Assembly (NCBI RefSeq): GCF_051401765.1
Contig: NW_027480423.1
Span: forward strand, 9,424,001-9,488,000
Direction of reading: 5' to 3'
DNA: 64,000 nucleotides
DNA from: Calliopsis andreniformis
Taxonomy: Eukaryota > Arthropoda > Insecta > Hymenoptera > Andrenidae
In this document: one piece after another, positions 52,300-63,767 of the stretch
How positions within the stretch are numbered: the first letter of the stretch is position 1
How the letters are laid out: each line of letters opens with the position of its first letter
Program-made: the position numbers and the translations under genes
The notes under the pieces: generated by a model
What the model saw: only the letters and a program-made list of their open reading frames with translations
What the model was told of the DNA's origin: nothing
The model's database searches: none

Positions 52300-53290
52300 C
52301 ATTCACACTGTTTGCAGTAATTCCTGGTACACGATGGAAAAACTGTTGCATATTTATTGTATTTTGTGCTTCTGGCGTTGACTACTAAGGCCCCAACTGT
52401 TCGATCTGGTGGAGCAACGCCCTAGAGTGAAGCCTAGGTTGCCCGGAACGTAGAAATGACCATAACTTTCATACTGGTAGCAATTATTCGTTATATACAA
52501 TGGAAAAACTGTTCTATTTATTTTGTATTTTATGCTTCTGGCGTTGACTTCTAAGGCCCTAACTCTTCGATCTGTTGGAGCAACGCCTCAGAGTTAAGTC
52601 TAGGATGCACAAAACGCCGAAATGATCATTACTTTCATACTGGTTGCAATTATACGTTTTATACGATGGAAAAGCTGTTGTATTTATATCGTATTTTATG
52701 CTTCTGGCGTTGACTTCTTAGGCCCTAACTATTCCATCGGGTGGAACAACGCCCTAGGGTGAAGCCTAGGTTGCCCGGAACGTAGAAATGACCATATCTT
52801 TCACACTGATAGCAATTAATCGTTTTATACAATGGAAGAATTGTTACAATTATACTGTATTTTATGCTTCTGGTGTTGCCCTCTAATGCCCTAACTATTC
52901 GATCTGGTGGAGCAACGCCCTAGAGTGAAGCCTAGGTTGCCGGGAACATAGAAATGACCATCACTTTCACACTGGTTGCAATTATTCCTGTTATACGATG
53001 GAAAAGCTGTTGTATCTATATCGTATTTTATGCTTCTGGCGTTGACTTCTTAGGCCCTAACTATTCCATCTGGTGGAACAACGCCCTAGGGTGAACCCTA
53101 GGTTGTCCGGAACGTAGAAATGACCATAACTTTCACACTGGTTGCAATTATTCGTTTTATACAATGGAAGAACTGTCGTATTTATATTGTATTTTATGCT
53201 ACTGGCGTTTACTTCTAAGGCCGTAGCTATTGGCTGTGGTGGAGCAACGCCCTAGAGTGACGCCTAGGTTGCCCGGAACGTAGAAATGAC
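52300..53290 (-). repeat. Recurring 5-6 monomer block, relative of 61.7-62.4 kb
   Basis: Successive subtypes (CTCAGAGTTAAG, TAGCAATTAATCG, GGTTGCCGGGAACATAG, GGTGAACCCTAGGTTGTCC) occur in the same order about 9,127 bp (55 monomers) further on. The rare pair GCCGGGAACATAG then GAACCCTAGGTTGTCC supports common descent. The right part is M block copy 2 (52,966-53,635). No gene is present. Confidence 0.65.
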
Positions 53291-55591
53291 CATTACCTTC
53301 ACGCTTGTTGCAATTATTCCTGTTACTCGATGAAAAAGCTGTGGCATTTCTTATTGTATTTTATGCTTCTGGCTTTGGCTTCTAAGTCCGTAACAATTAG
53401 ATGCGGTGGAGCAACGCCCTAGAGTGAAGCCAAGGTTGCCCGGAAAGTAGAAATGACCATAACTATCATACTGGTTCAATTATTCGTTTTATACGATGGA
53501 AAAACTGTTGTATTTATATTGTATTTTATGTTTCTGACGTTGAATTCTAAGGCCGTAGCTGTTCGATGTGGTGGAGCAACGCCCTAGAGTTAAACCTAGG
53601 TTACCCGGAACGTAGAAATGACCAGTACTTTCACAATGTTTGCAATTATTCATTTTATTCGATGGAAAAGCTGTTGTACTTATATTGTATTTTATTCTTC
53701 TGGCGTTGACTTCTTAGGCCCTAACTATCCGATCTGGTGGAGCAACGCCCTAGAGTGAAGCCTAGGTTGCCCGGAACGTAGCACTGACCATTACGATCAC
53801 ACTGTTTGCAAATATACATTATATACGATGGAAAAGCTGTGGTATTTATATTGTATTTTATGTTTCTGGCGATGACTTCTAAGGCCGTAGCTATTAGATG
53901 TGGTGGAGCAACGCCATAGAGTGGCGCCTAGGTTGCCCGGAACGTAGAAATGACCATCACTTTCACAGTGGTTGCAATTATTCCTGTTATACGATGGAAA
54001 AGCTGTTGTATTTATATCGTATTTTATGCTTCTGGCGTTGACTTCTTAGGCCCTAACTATTCCATCTGGTGGAACAACGCCGTAGAGTGAAGTCGAGGTT
54101 GCCCGGAACGTAGAAATGACCATTACTTTCACACTGTTTGCAATTATTCCTTTTATACGATGGAAAAGCTGTGGTATTTATATCGTATTTTATGCTTCTG
54201 GCGTTGACTTCTAAGGCCCTGGCTATTCGATTTGGTGGAGCAACGCCCTAGAGTGGGGCCTAGGTCGCCCGGTACGTAGAAATGTCCATTACTTTCACAC
54301 TGTTTGCAAATATACATTATATACGATGGAAAATCTGTTATATTTATGTTGCATTTTATGCTTCTGGCGTTGACTTCTTGGGCCCTAACTATTTGGTCTG
54401 GTGGAGCAACGCCCTAAAGTGAAGCCTAGGTTACCCGGAACGTAGAAATGACCAGTACTTTCATACTGTTTGCAGTTATTTCTGTTATACGATGGAACAA
54501 CTGTTGTATTTTTATTATATTTTATGCTTCTGGCGCTGACGTCTAAGTCCCTAGCTATTCGATCTGGTGGAACAACGCCCTAGAGCGAAGCCTAGGTTGC
54601 ACGGAACGTAGAAATGACCATTACTTTCACACTGGTTGCAATTATTCGTTTTATACGATGGAAAAACTGTTGCATTTATTATGTATTTTATGCTTCTGAC
54701 GTTGTATTTTAAGGCCGTAGCTATTCGATGTGGCGGAGCAACGCCCTAGAGTGAAGCCTAAGTTGCCCGGAACCTAGAAATGACCATTACTTTCACACTG
54801 GTTGCAATTATTCGTTTTATACGATGGAAAAGCTGTTGTATTTATATTGGATTTTATGCTTCTGGCGTTGACTTCTAAGGCCGTAGCTATTAGATGTGGT
54901 GGAGCAACGCCGTAGAGTGACGCCCAGGTTGCCCGGAACGTAGAAATGTCCATTACTTTCACACTGGTTGCTATTATTCGCTTTACACGATGGAAAAACT
55001 GTTATACTTATATTGTATTTTATGCTTCTGGCGTTGACTTCTTAGGCCGTAACTATTCGTTCTGGTGGAACAACGCCCTAGACTGAAGCCTAGGTTGCCC
55101 GGAACGTAGGACATACCATTACATTAACACTGGCTGCAATTACTCCTGTTATACGATGGAAAAACTGTTGTACTTTTATTGTATTTTATGCTTCTGGCGT
55201 TTAATTCTAAGTCCCTAGCTATTCGATCTGGTGGAGCAACACCCTACAGTGAAGCCTAGGTTGCCCGGAACGTATATATGACCATAACCTACACACAGGT
55301 TGCAATTATTCGTTTTATACGATGGAAAGACTGTTCGACTTGTTTTGTAGTTTATGTTTCTGGCGCTGACTTCTACGGCCCTAACTCTTCGATCTGGTTT
55401 AGCAACGGCCTGGAGTGAAGCCTAGGTTGCCCGGAGCGTAGGACATACCTTTACCTTCACACTGGTTGCAATTATTCCTGTTATACGCTGGAAAAACTGT
55501 TGTATTTATATCGTATTTTATGCTTCAAGCGTAGACTTCTGAGGTCCTAGCTACTCGAGCTGGTGGAGCAACGCCCTAGAGTGAAACCTAG

Positions 55592-56500
55592 GTTGCCCGG
55601 AACGTAGAAATGACCACAACTTTCACACTGGTAGCAATTAATCGTTTTATACCATGGAAAAACTGTTGTACTTATATTGTATTTTATTCTTCTGGCGTTG
55701 ACTTCACAGACCCTAACTATTCGATCTGGTGGAACAGCGCCCTAGAGTGAAGCCTAGGTTGCCCGGAACGTAGCACTGACCATTACGATCACACTGTTTG
55801 CAAATATACATTATATACGATGGAAAAGCTGTTGTATTTATATTGTATTTTATCCTTCTGGCGTTGAATTCTAAGTGCCTAGCTATTCGATCTTGTGGAG
55901 CAACGCCACATATTGAAGCCCAGGTTGCCCGGAACGTAGAAATGATCACTACATTCACATTGTGTGCAATTATTCATTTTATACGATGGAAAAGCTGTTG
56001 TACTTATATTGTATTTTATGCTTCTGGCGATGACTCCTAAGGCCGTAGCTATTAGATGTGGTGGAGCAACGCCATAGAGTGACGCCTAGGTTGCCCGGAA
56101 CGTAGAAATGACCATCACTTTCACACTGGTTGCAATTATTCCTGTTATACGATGGAAAAGCTGTTGTATTTATATCGTATTTTATGCTTCTGGCGTTGAC
56201 TTCTTAGGCCCTAACTATTCCATCTGGTGGAACAACGACCTAGGGTGAAGCCTAGGTTGCCCGGAACGTAGAAATGACCATTACATTCACACTGGTTGCA
56301 ATTATTCGTTTTATACGATGGAAAAACTGTTGTATTCATTTTGTATTTGGTGCTTCTGGCGTTGACTTCTTAGCCCTTAACTATTCGATCTGGTTGAGCA
56401 GCGCCATAGAGTGAAGCCTAGGGTGCCCGGAAAGAAGCAATGAACATTCTTTTCACACTGGTTGCAATTATTCGTTTTATACGACGGAAAAACTGTTGTA
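55592..56500 (-). repeat. T block, copy 2, within a 909-bp duplication
   Basis: It matches 57,087-57,995 at offset 1,495 bp (9 monomers). Markers are TACCATGGAAAAACTG, GTAGCACTGACCATTACG, CAAATATACATTATATACG, GTGCCTAGC and CAACGACCTAGGG. A 0.59-kb stretch between the two copies matches 48.5-49.1 kb instead, so the arrangement is duplicate, foreign block, duplicate. Confidence 0.75.
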
Positions 56501-57133
56501 TTTATATTGTATTTTATGTTTCTGACGTTGAATTCTAAGGCCGTAGCTATTCGATGTGGTGGAGCAACGCCCTAGAGTTAAACCTAGGTTACCCGGAACG
56601 TAGAAAAGACCAGTACTTTCACACTGTTTGCAGTTATTCCTGTTACAAGATGGAAAAACTGTTGCATATTTATTGTATTTTGTGCTTCTGGCGTCGACTA
56701 CTAAGGGCCTAACTGTTCGATCTGGTAGAGCAACGGCCTAGAGTGAAGCCTAGGTTGCCCGGAACGTAGAAATGATCATAACTTTCATACTGGTAGCAAT
56801 TATTCGTTGTATACAATGGAAAAACTGTCTCTATTTATTTTGTATTTTATGCTTCTGGCGTTGACTTCTAAGGCCCTAACTCTTCTATCGGGTGGAGCAA
56901 CGCCTCAGAGTTAAGTCTAGGATGCACGAAACGCCGAAATGATCATTACTTTCACATTGGTTGCAATTATACGTTTTATACGATGGAAAAGCTGTTGTAT
57001 TTATATCGTATTTTTTGCTTCTGGCGTTGTCTTCTTAGGCCCTAACTATTCCATCTGGTGGAACAACGCCCTAGGGTGAAGCCTACGTTGCCCGGAACGT
57101 AGAAATGACCACAACTTTCACACTGGTAGCAAT
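56471..57133 (-). repeat. U block, copy 2
   Basis: The partner of 48,500-49,165. It is bracketed by the two copies of the 909-bp duplication, so its junctions record at least two exchanges. Differences from copy 1 include AGAAAAGACC against AGAAATGACC and TCGGGTGGAGC against TCTGGTGGAGC. Confidence 0.7.
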
Positions 57134-57995
57134 TAATCGTTTTATACCATGGAAAAACTGTTGTACTTATATTGTATTTTATTCTTCTGGCGTTGACTTC
57201 ATAGACCCTAACTATTCGATCTGGTGGAACAACGCCCTAGAGTGAAGCCTAGGTTGCCCGGAACGTAGCACTGACCATTACGATCACACTGTTTGCAAAT
57301 ATACATTATATACGATGGAAAAACTGTTGTATTTATATTGTATTTTATCCTTCTGGCGTTGAATTCTAAGTGCCTAGCTATTCGATCTGGTGGAGCAACG
57401 CCATATAGTTAAGCCCAGGTTGCCCGGAACGTAGAAATGACCACTACATTCACATTGTGTGCAATTATTCATTTTATACGATGGAAAAGCTGTTGTACTT
57501 ATATTGTATTTTATGCTTCTGGCGATGACTCCTAAGGCCGTAGCTATTAGATGTGGTGGAGCAACGCCATAGAGTGACGCCTAGGTTGCCCGGAACGTAG
57601 AAATGACCATCACTTTCACACTGGTTGCAATTATTCCTGTTATACGATGGAAAAGCTGTTGTATTTATACCGTATTTTATGCTTCTGGCGTTGACTTCTT
57701 AGGCCGTAACTATTCCATCTGGTGGAACAACGACCTAGGGTGAAGCCTAGGTTGCCCGGAACGTAGAAATGACAATTACATTCACACTGGTTGCAATTAT
57801 TCGTTTTATACGATGGAAAAACTGTTGTATTCATTTTGTATTTGGTGCTTCTGGCGTTGACTTCTTAGGCCTTAACTATTCGATCTGGTTGAGCAGCGCC
57901 ATAGAGTGAAGCCTAGGGTGCCCGGAAAGTAGAAATGAACATTATTTTCACACTGGTTGCAATTATTCTTTTTATACGATGGAAAAACTGTTGTA
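57087..57995 (-). repeat. T block, copy 3
   Basis: The partner of 55,592-56,500. It departs from copy 2 at about 57,995, where it reads TTTATTATGTATTTTATGC as T copy 1 does near 50.85 kb, while copy 2 reads TTTATATTGTATTTTATG. The right edge of copy 3 is thus the more T1-like one. Confidence 0.7.
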
Positions 57996-58105
57996 TTTAT
58001 TATGTATTTTATGCTTCTGACGTTGTATTTTAAGGCCGTAGCTATTCGATGCGGTGGAGCAACGCCCTAGAGTGAAGCCGAGGTTGCCCGGAACCTAGAA
58101 ATGAA

Positions 58106-58295
58106 CATCACTTTCAAACTGGTTGCAATTAATCCTTTTATACGATGGAAAAACTGTTGAATTTTTATTGCATTTTATGCTTCCGGCGTTGACTTCTAAG
58201 GCCTTAACTATTCAATCTGTTGGAGCAACACCCAAGGGTGAAACCTAGGTTGCCCGGAAAGAAGAAATGACGTTAACTTTCATACTGGTTGCAAT
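58106..58295 (-). repeat. Monomer pair V, copy 1 (copy 2 at 59,101-59,290)
   Basis: It matches six monomers downstream (offset 995 bp). Shared variants are CACTTTCAAACTGG, TTAATCCTTTTATACG, GCTTCCGGCG, CTATTCAATCTGTTGG and GGAAAGAAGAAATGACG. The stretch around it, 58.0-61.3 kb, is otherwise ordinary diverged inverted satellite without a gene. Confidence 0.65.
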
Positions 58296-61200
58296 TACTC
58301 GTTTTATATGATGGAAAAACTGTTGTATTTATATTGTATTTTATGCTTCTGGCGTTCACTTCTTAGGCCCTAACTATTCGATCTGGTGGAACAGCGCCCT
58401 AGGGTGAAACCTAGGTTGCCCGGAACGTAGAAATGACCATAACTTTTACACTGGTAGCAATTATTCGTTTTATACAATGGAAAAACTGTTCTATTTATTT
58501 TCTATTTTATGCTTCGGGCGTTGACTTCTAAGGCCCTCACTGTTTGATCTGGTGGAGCAACGCCCTAGAGTGAAGCCTAGGTTGCCCGGAACGTAGAAAT
58601 GACCATAACTTTCACACTGGTTGCTATTATTCGTTCTATACATTGGAAAAACTGTTATATTTATATTGTATCTTATGCTTCTGGCGTTGACTTCTTAGGC
58701 CCTAACAATTCGATCTGGTGGGACAACGCCCTAGAGTGAAGCCTAGATTGCCTGGAACGTACAAATGACCATCACTTTCACAAGGGTTGCAATTATTCCT
58801 GTTATAGGAGGAAATACTGTTGTATTTCTATTGTATTTTATGCTTCGGGCGTTGACTGCTAAGGCCCTAACTATTCAATCTGTTGGATCAACGCCCTAGA
58901 GTAAAGCCTAGGTTGCTCGGAATGTAGAAATGACCATAACATTCACGCTGGTTGAAATTATTCGTTTAATACGGTGGAAAAGCTGTTGCATCTTTATTGT
59001 ATTTTATGATTCTGGCGTTGACTTCTAAGGCCCTAACTATTCGATCTGGTGGAGCAACGCCCTAGAGTGAAGCCTAGGTTGCCCGGAACGTAGAAATGAC
59101 CATCACTTTCAAACTGGTTGCAATTAATCCTTTTATACGATGGAAAAACTGTTGTATTTTTATTGCATTTTATGCTTCCGGCGTTGACTTCTAAGGCCCT
59201 AACTATTCAATCTGTTGGAGCAACGCCCATGTGTGAAGCCTAGGTTGCCCGGAAAGAAGAAATGACGTTAACTTTCATACTGGTTGCAATTATTCGTCTT
59301 ATACGATGGAAAAACTGTTCTATTTATATTGCATTTTATGCTTCTGGCGTTGACTTCTAATGCACTAACTTTTCGATCTGGCGGAGCAACGCCCTAGAGT
59401 GAAGCCGAGGTTCCCCTGAACGTAGAAATGACCATCACTTTCAAACTGGTTGGAATTATTCCTGTTATATGACGGAAAAACTGTTGTATTTTTATTGCAT
59501 TTTATGCTTCGGGCACTGACTTCTATGGCCCTAACTATTCAATCTGTTGGAGCAACGCCCTAGGGTGTAGCCTAGGTTACCCGGAAAGTAGAAATGACCA
59601 TAACTTTCATACTGGTTGCAATCATTCGTTTTATATCATGGAAAAACTGTTGTATTCATATTGTATTTTATGCTGCTGGCGTTCACTTCTTAGGCCCTAA
59701 CTATTCGATCTGGTGGAACAACGCCCTGTGGTGAAGCCTAGGTTGCCCGGAACGTAGATATGTCCATAACCATCACACAGGTTGCAATTATTCGTTTTAT
59801 ACGATGGAAAGACTGTTGTATTTATTTTGTAGTTTATGCTTCTGGCGTTGACATCTAAGGCCCTAACTCTTCGATCTGGTGGAGCAACGCCTCAGAGTTA
59901 AGTCTGGGATGCCCGAAATGTCGATATGATCATTACTTTCGCACTGGTTGCAATTAGTCATGCTATACGATGGAAAAACTGCTTCATTTTTATTGTATTT
60001 TGTGCTTCTGGCGTTGACTTCTAAGGCCGTAGCTATTAGATGTGGTGCAGCAACCCCTAGAGTGACGCCTAGGTTGACCGGAACGTAGAAATGACCATTA
60101 CTTTCACAATGTCTGCAATTATTCATTTTATACGATGGAAAAACTGTTGTACTTATATTGTACTTTATCCTTCTGGCGTTGAATTCTAAGTCCCTAGCTA
60201 TTCGATCTGGTTGAGCAACGCACTAGAGTGAAGCCTAGGTTACCCGGAACGTAGAAATGACCAGTACTTTCACACTGGTTGCAGTTATTCGTTTTATACA
60301 GTGGAAAAACTGTTCTATTTATTTTGCATTTTATGCTTCGGGCGTTAACTTCTAAGGCCGTAACTATTCGATCGGGTGGCGCAACGGCCTAGAGTGAAGC
60401 CTAGGTTGCCCGGAACGTAGAAATGACCATAGCTTTCACACTGGTTGCTATTATTCGTTTTATACAATGGAATAACTGTTATATTTATATTGTATTTTAG
60501 GCTTCTGGCGTTGACTTCTTAGGCCCTAACTATTCGATTTGGTGGAACAACGCCCCAGAGTGAAGCCTAGGTTGCCCAGAACGTAGAAATGACCATCACT
60601 TTCACACTGGTTGCAATAATTCCTGTTATACGATGGAAAAACTCTTGTATATTTATTGTATTTTATGCTTGGGGCGTTGACTTCTATGGCCCTACCTATT
60701 CGATCTGGTGGAACAACGCCCAAGGGTGAAGCCAGGGTTGCCCGGAACGTAGAAATGGCCAACTCTTTCACACTGGAAGCAATTATTCGTTTTATACATG
60801 GAAAATCTGTTCTATTTATTTTTATTTTATGCTTCTGGCGTTGTCTTCTAAGGCCATAACTATCCGATCTGGTGGAGCAACGCCCAAGAGCGATGCCTAG
60901 GTTGCCCGGAACGAAGAAATGACCATCACTTTCACACTGGTTACCATTATTCGTTTTATACGATGGAAAAGCTGTTGTATTTATATCGTATTTTATGCTT
61001 CTGGCGTTGACTTCTTAGGACCTAACTATTCCATCTGGTGGAACAACGCCCTGGAGTGAAGCCTAGGTTGCCCGGAACGTAGAAATGACCATAACTTTCA
61101 CACTGGTAGCAATTATTCGTTTTATACATGGAAAAACTGTTCTATTTGTTTTGTATTTTATGCTTCTGGCGCTGACTTCTAAGGCCCTACCTATTCGATC

Positions 61201-61560
61201 TGGCGAAGCAACCCCCTACACTGAAGCCTAGGTTGCTCGGAACGTAGAAATGACCATTACCTTCACACTGTTTGCAATAATTCATTTTATACGATGGCAA
61301 AGCTGTTGTATTTATATGGTATTTTATGCTTCTGTCGTTGACTTCTAAGGCCCTATCTCTTCGATTTGGTGGAGCAACGCCTCAGAGTTAAGCCTAGGAT
61401 GCCCGAAACGTCGAAATGGTCATTACTTTCGCACTGGTTGCAATTAGTCATGCTATACGATGGAAAATCAGTTGCATATTTATTGTATTTTATGCTTCTG
61501 GCGTTGACTTCTAAGGCCGTAGCTTTTAGCTGTGGTGGAGCAACGCCCTAGAGTGACGCC
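58296..61560 (-). repeat. Diverged inverted satellite, no higher block resolved
   Basis: About 20 monomers. Apart from copy 2 of the V pair (59,101-59,290) and CTCAGAGTTAAG-subtype monomers at 59,889 and 61,379, I could not resolve a long duplicated block. Monomers show many private substitutions and single-base gaps. I find no gene, RNA gene or mobile element. Confidence 0.6.
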
Positions 61561-61570
61561 TAGGTTGCCC

Positions 61571-61803
61571 GGCACGTAGAAATGACCATTACTTTCACAC
61601 TGGTTGCTATTATTCGTTTTATACGATGGAAAAACTGTTGTATTTGTATTGTATTTTATGCTTCTGGCGTTCACTTCTAAGGCCCTAAATCTTCGATCTG
61701 GTGGAGCAACGCCTCAGAATTAAGTTTAGCATGCCCGAAACGCCGAAATGATCATTACTTTCACATTCGCTGCAATTATACGTTTTATACGATGGAAAAG
61801 CTG
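61571..61803 (-). repeat. W block, copy 1 of 3
   Basis: It shares GGTTGCTATTATTCG, GTATTTGTATTGTATTTTA, GGCGTTCACTTC and the private variant CTCAGAATTAAGTTTAGC with about 62.40-62.63 kb and with 63,768-64,000. CTCAGAATTAAG is a later derivative of the CTCAGAGTTAAG subtype, confined to this end of the window. Spacings are 830 bp (5 monomers) and 1,367 bp (8 monomers plus 39 bp). Confidence 0.75.
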
Positions 61804-62399
61804 TTGTATTTATATCGTATTTTATGCTTCTGGCGTTGACTTCTTAGGCCCTAACTATTCCATCTGGTGGAACAACGCCCTAGGGTGAAGCCTAGGTTGC
61901 CCGGAACGTAGAAATGACCAACACCTTCACACTGGTAGCAATTAATCGTTTTATACAATGGAAGAACTGTTACATTTATACTGTATTTTATGCGTCTGGT
62001 GTTGACCTCTAAGGCCCTAATCATTCGATCTGGTGGAGCAACGCCCTAGAGTGAAGCCTAGGTTGCCGGGAACATAGAAATGACCATCACTTTCACACTG
62101 GTTGCAATTATTCCTGTTATACGATGGAAAAGCTGTTGTATCTATATAGTATTTTATGCTTCTGGCGTTGACTTCTTAGGCCCTAACTATTCCATCTGGT
62201 GGAACAACGCCCTAGGGTGAACCCTAGGTTGTCCGGAACGTGGAAATGACCATAACTTTCACACTGGTTGCAATTATTCGTTTTATATAATGGAAAAACT
62301 GTCGTATTTATATTGTATTTTATGCTTCTGGCGTTGACTTCTAAGGCCGTAGCTATTGGATCTGGTGGGGCAACGTCCAAGAGTGAAGCCTATGTTGGC

Positions 62400-62633
62400 C
62401 GGAACGTAGAAATGACCATTACTTTCACACTGGTTGCTATTATTCGTTTTATACGATGGAAAAACTGTTGTATTTGTATTGTATTTTATGCTTCTGGCGT
62501 TCACTTCTAAGGACCTAACTCTTCGATCTGGTGGAGCAACGCCTCAGAATTAAGTTTAGCATGCCCGAAACGCCGAAATGATCATTACTTTCACATTGGT
62601 TGCAATTATACGTTTAATACGATGGAAAAGCTG
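62400..62633 (-). repeat. W block, copy 2 of 3
   Basis: The second copy of the W subtype pair. It reads GGACCTAACTCTTCG where the others read GGCCCTAAATCTTCG and GGCCCTAACTCTTCG. It also has CACATTGGTTGC where copies 1 and 3 have CACATTCGCTGC, so copies 1 and 3 are closer to each other. Confidence 0.7.
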
Positions 62634-62944
62634 TTGTATTTATATCGTATTTTATGCTTCTGGCGTTGACTTCTTAGGCCCTAACTATTCCATCTGGTGG
62701 AACAACGCCCTAGGGTGAAGCCTAGGTTGCCCGGAACGTAGAAATTACCATAACTTTCACACTGGTAGCAATTATTCGTTTTATACGATGGAAGAACTGT
62801 TATATTTGTATTGTACTTTATACTTCTGGTGTTGACTTCTAAGGCCCTAACTATTCGATCTGGTGGAGCAACGCCCTAGAGTGAAGCCTAGGTTGCCGGG
62901 AACGTGGAAATGACCATCGCTTTCACACTGGTTGCAATTATTCC

Positions 62945-63188
62945 TGTTATACGATGGAAAAGCTGTTGTATTTATATCGTATTTTATGCTTCTGGCGTCG
63001 ACTTCTTAGCCTCTAACTATACCATCTGATGGAACAACGCCCTAGGGTGAAGCCTAGGTTGCCCTGGACGTAGAAATGAACATTACTTTCACACTGGTTG
63101 CAATTATTCGTTTTATACAATGGAAAAACTGTTGTACTTATTTTCTATTTGATGCTTCTAGCGTTGACTTCTTAGGCCCTAACTATTC
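62945..63188 (-). repeat. 371-bp-period duplication, copy 1
   Basis: It matches 63,316-63,559 at offset 371 bp, which is two monomers plus 39 bp. Both copies carry rare variants: CTTAGCCTCTAACTATACC, ATCTGATGGAAC, TTGCCCTGGACG and TTTGATGCTTCTAGCG. Differences are GGCGTCGAC against GGCGCCGAC and TTTTCTATTTG against TTTTGTATTTG. Confidence 0.8.
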
Positions 63189-63243
63189 GATCGGGTGGAG
63201 CAACGCCTTAGAGTGAAACGTCGGTTACTCGGAACGTAGAAAT

Positions 63244-63282
63244 GACCATTAAATTCACACTGGTTGCAATTATTCCTGTTAT
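63244..63282 (-). repeat. 39-bp partial monomer, register break
   Basis: GACCATTAAATTCACACTGG... (63,244-63,282) is followed at once by a second GACCATTACTTTCACATTG... start at 63,283. The same part of the monomer therefore occurs twice without the rest of the unit. This is the only clear break of the 166-bp register I see within the inverted array. It accounts exactly for the 39-bp excess in the spacing of flanking markers. Confidence 0.85.
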
Positions 63283-63315
63283 GACCATTACTTTCACATT
63301 GTTTGCAATTATTCA

Positions 63316-63559
63316 TTTTATACGATGGAAAAGCTGTTGTATTTATATCGTATTTTATGCTTCTGGCGCCGACTTCTTAGCCTCTAACTATACCATCTGA
63401 TGGAACAACGCCCTAGGGTGAAGCCTAGGTTGCCCTGGACGTAGAAATGAACATTACTTTCACACTGGTTGCAATTATTCGTTTTATACAATGGAAAAAC
63501 TGTTGTACTTATTTTGTATTTGATGCTTCTAGCGTAGACTTCTTAGGCCCTAACTATTC
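63316..63559 (-). repeat. 371-bp-period duplication, copy 2
   Basis: The partner of 62,945-63,188. After about 63,559 it continues with CCATCTGGTGGAACAACG, whereas copy 1 continues with CGATCGGGTGGAGC. The duplicated stretch is therefore about 244 bp, shorter than the offset, and only the joint lies outside the monomer register. Confidence 0.8.
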
Positions 63560-63767
63560 CATCTGGTGGAACAACGCCCTAGGGTGAAGCCTAGGTTGCC
63601 CGGAACGTAGAAATGACCATATCTTTCACACTGATAGCAATTATTCGTTTTATACGATGGAAGAACTGTTATATTTGTATTGTATTTTATACTTCTGGTA
63701 TTGACTTCTAAGGCCCTAACTTTTCGATCTGGTGGAGCAACGCCCTAGAGTGACGCCTAGGTTGCCC

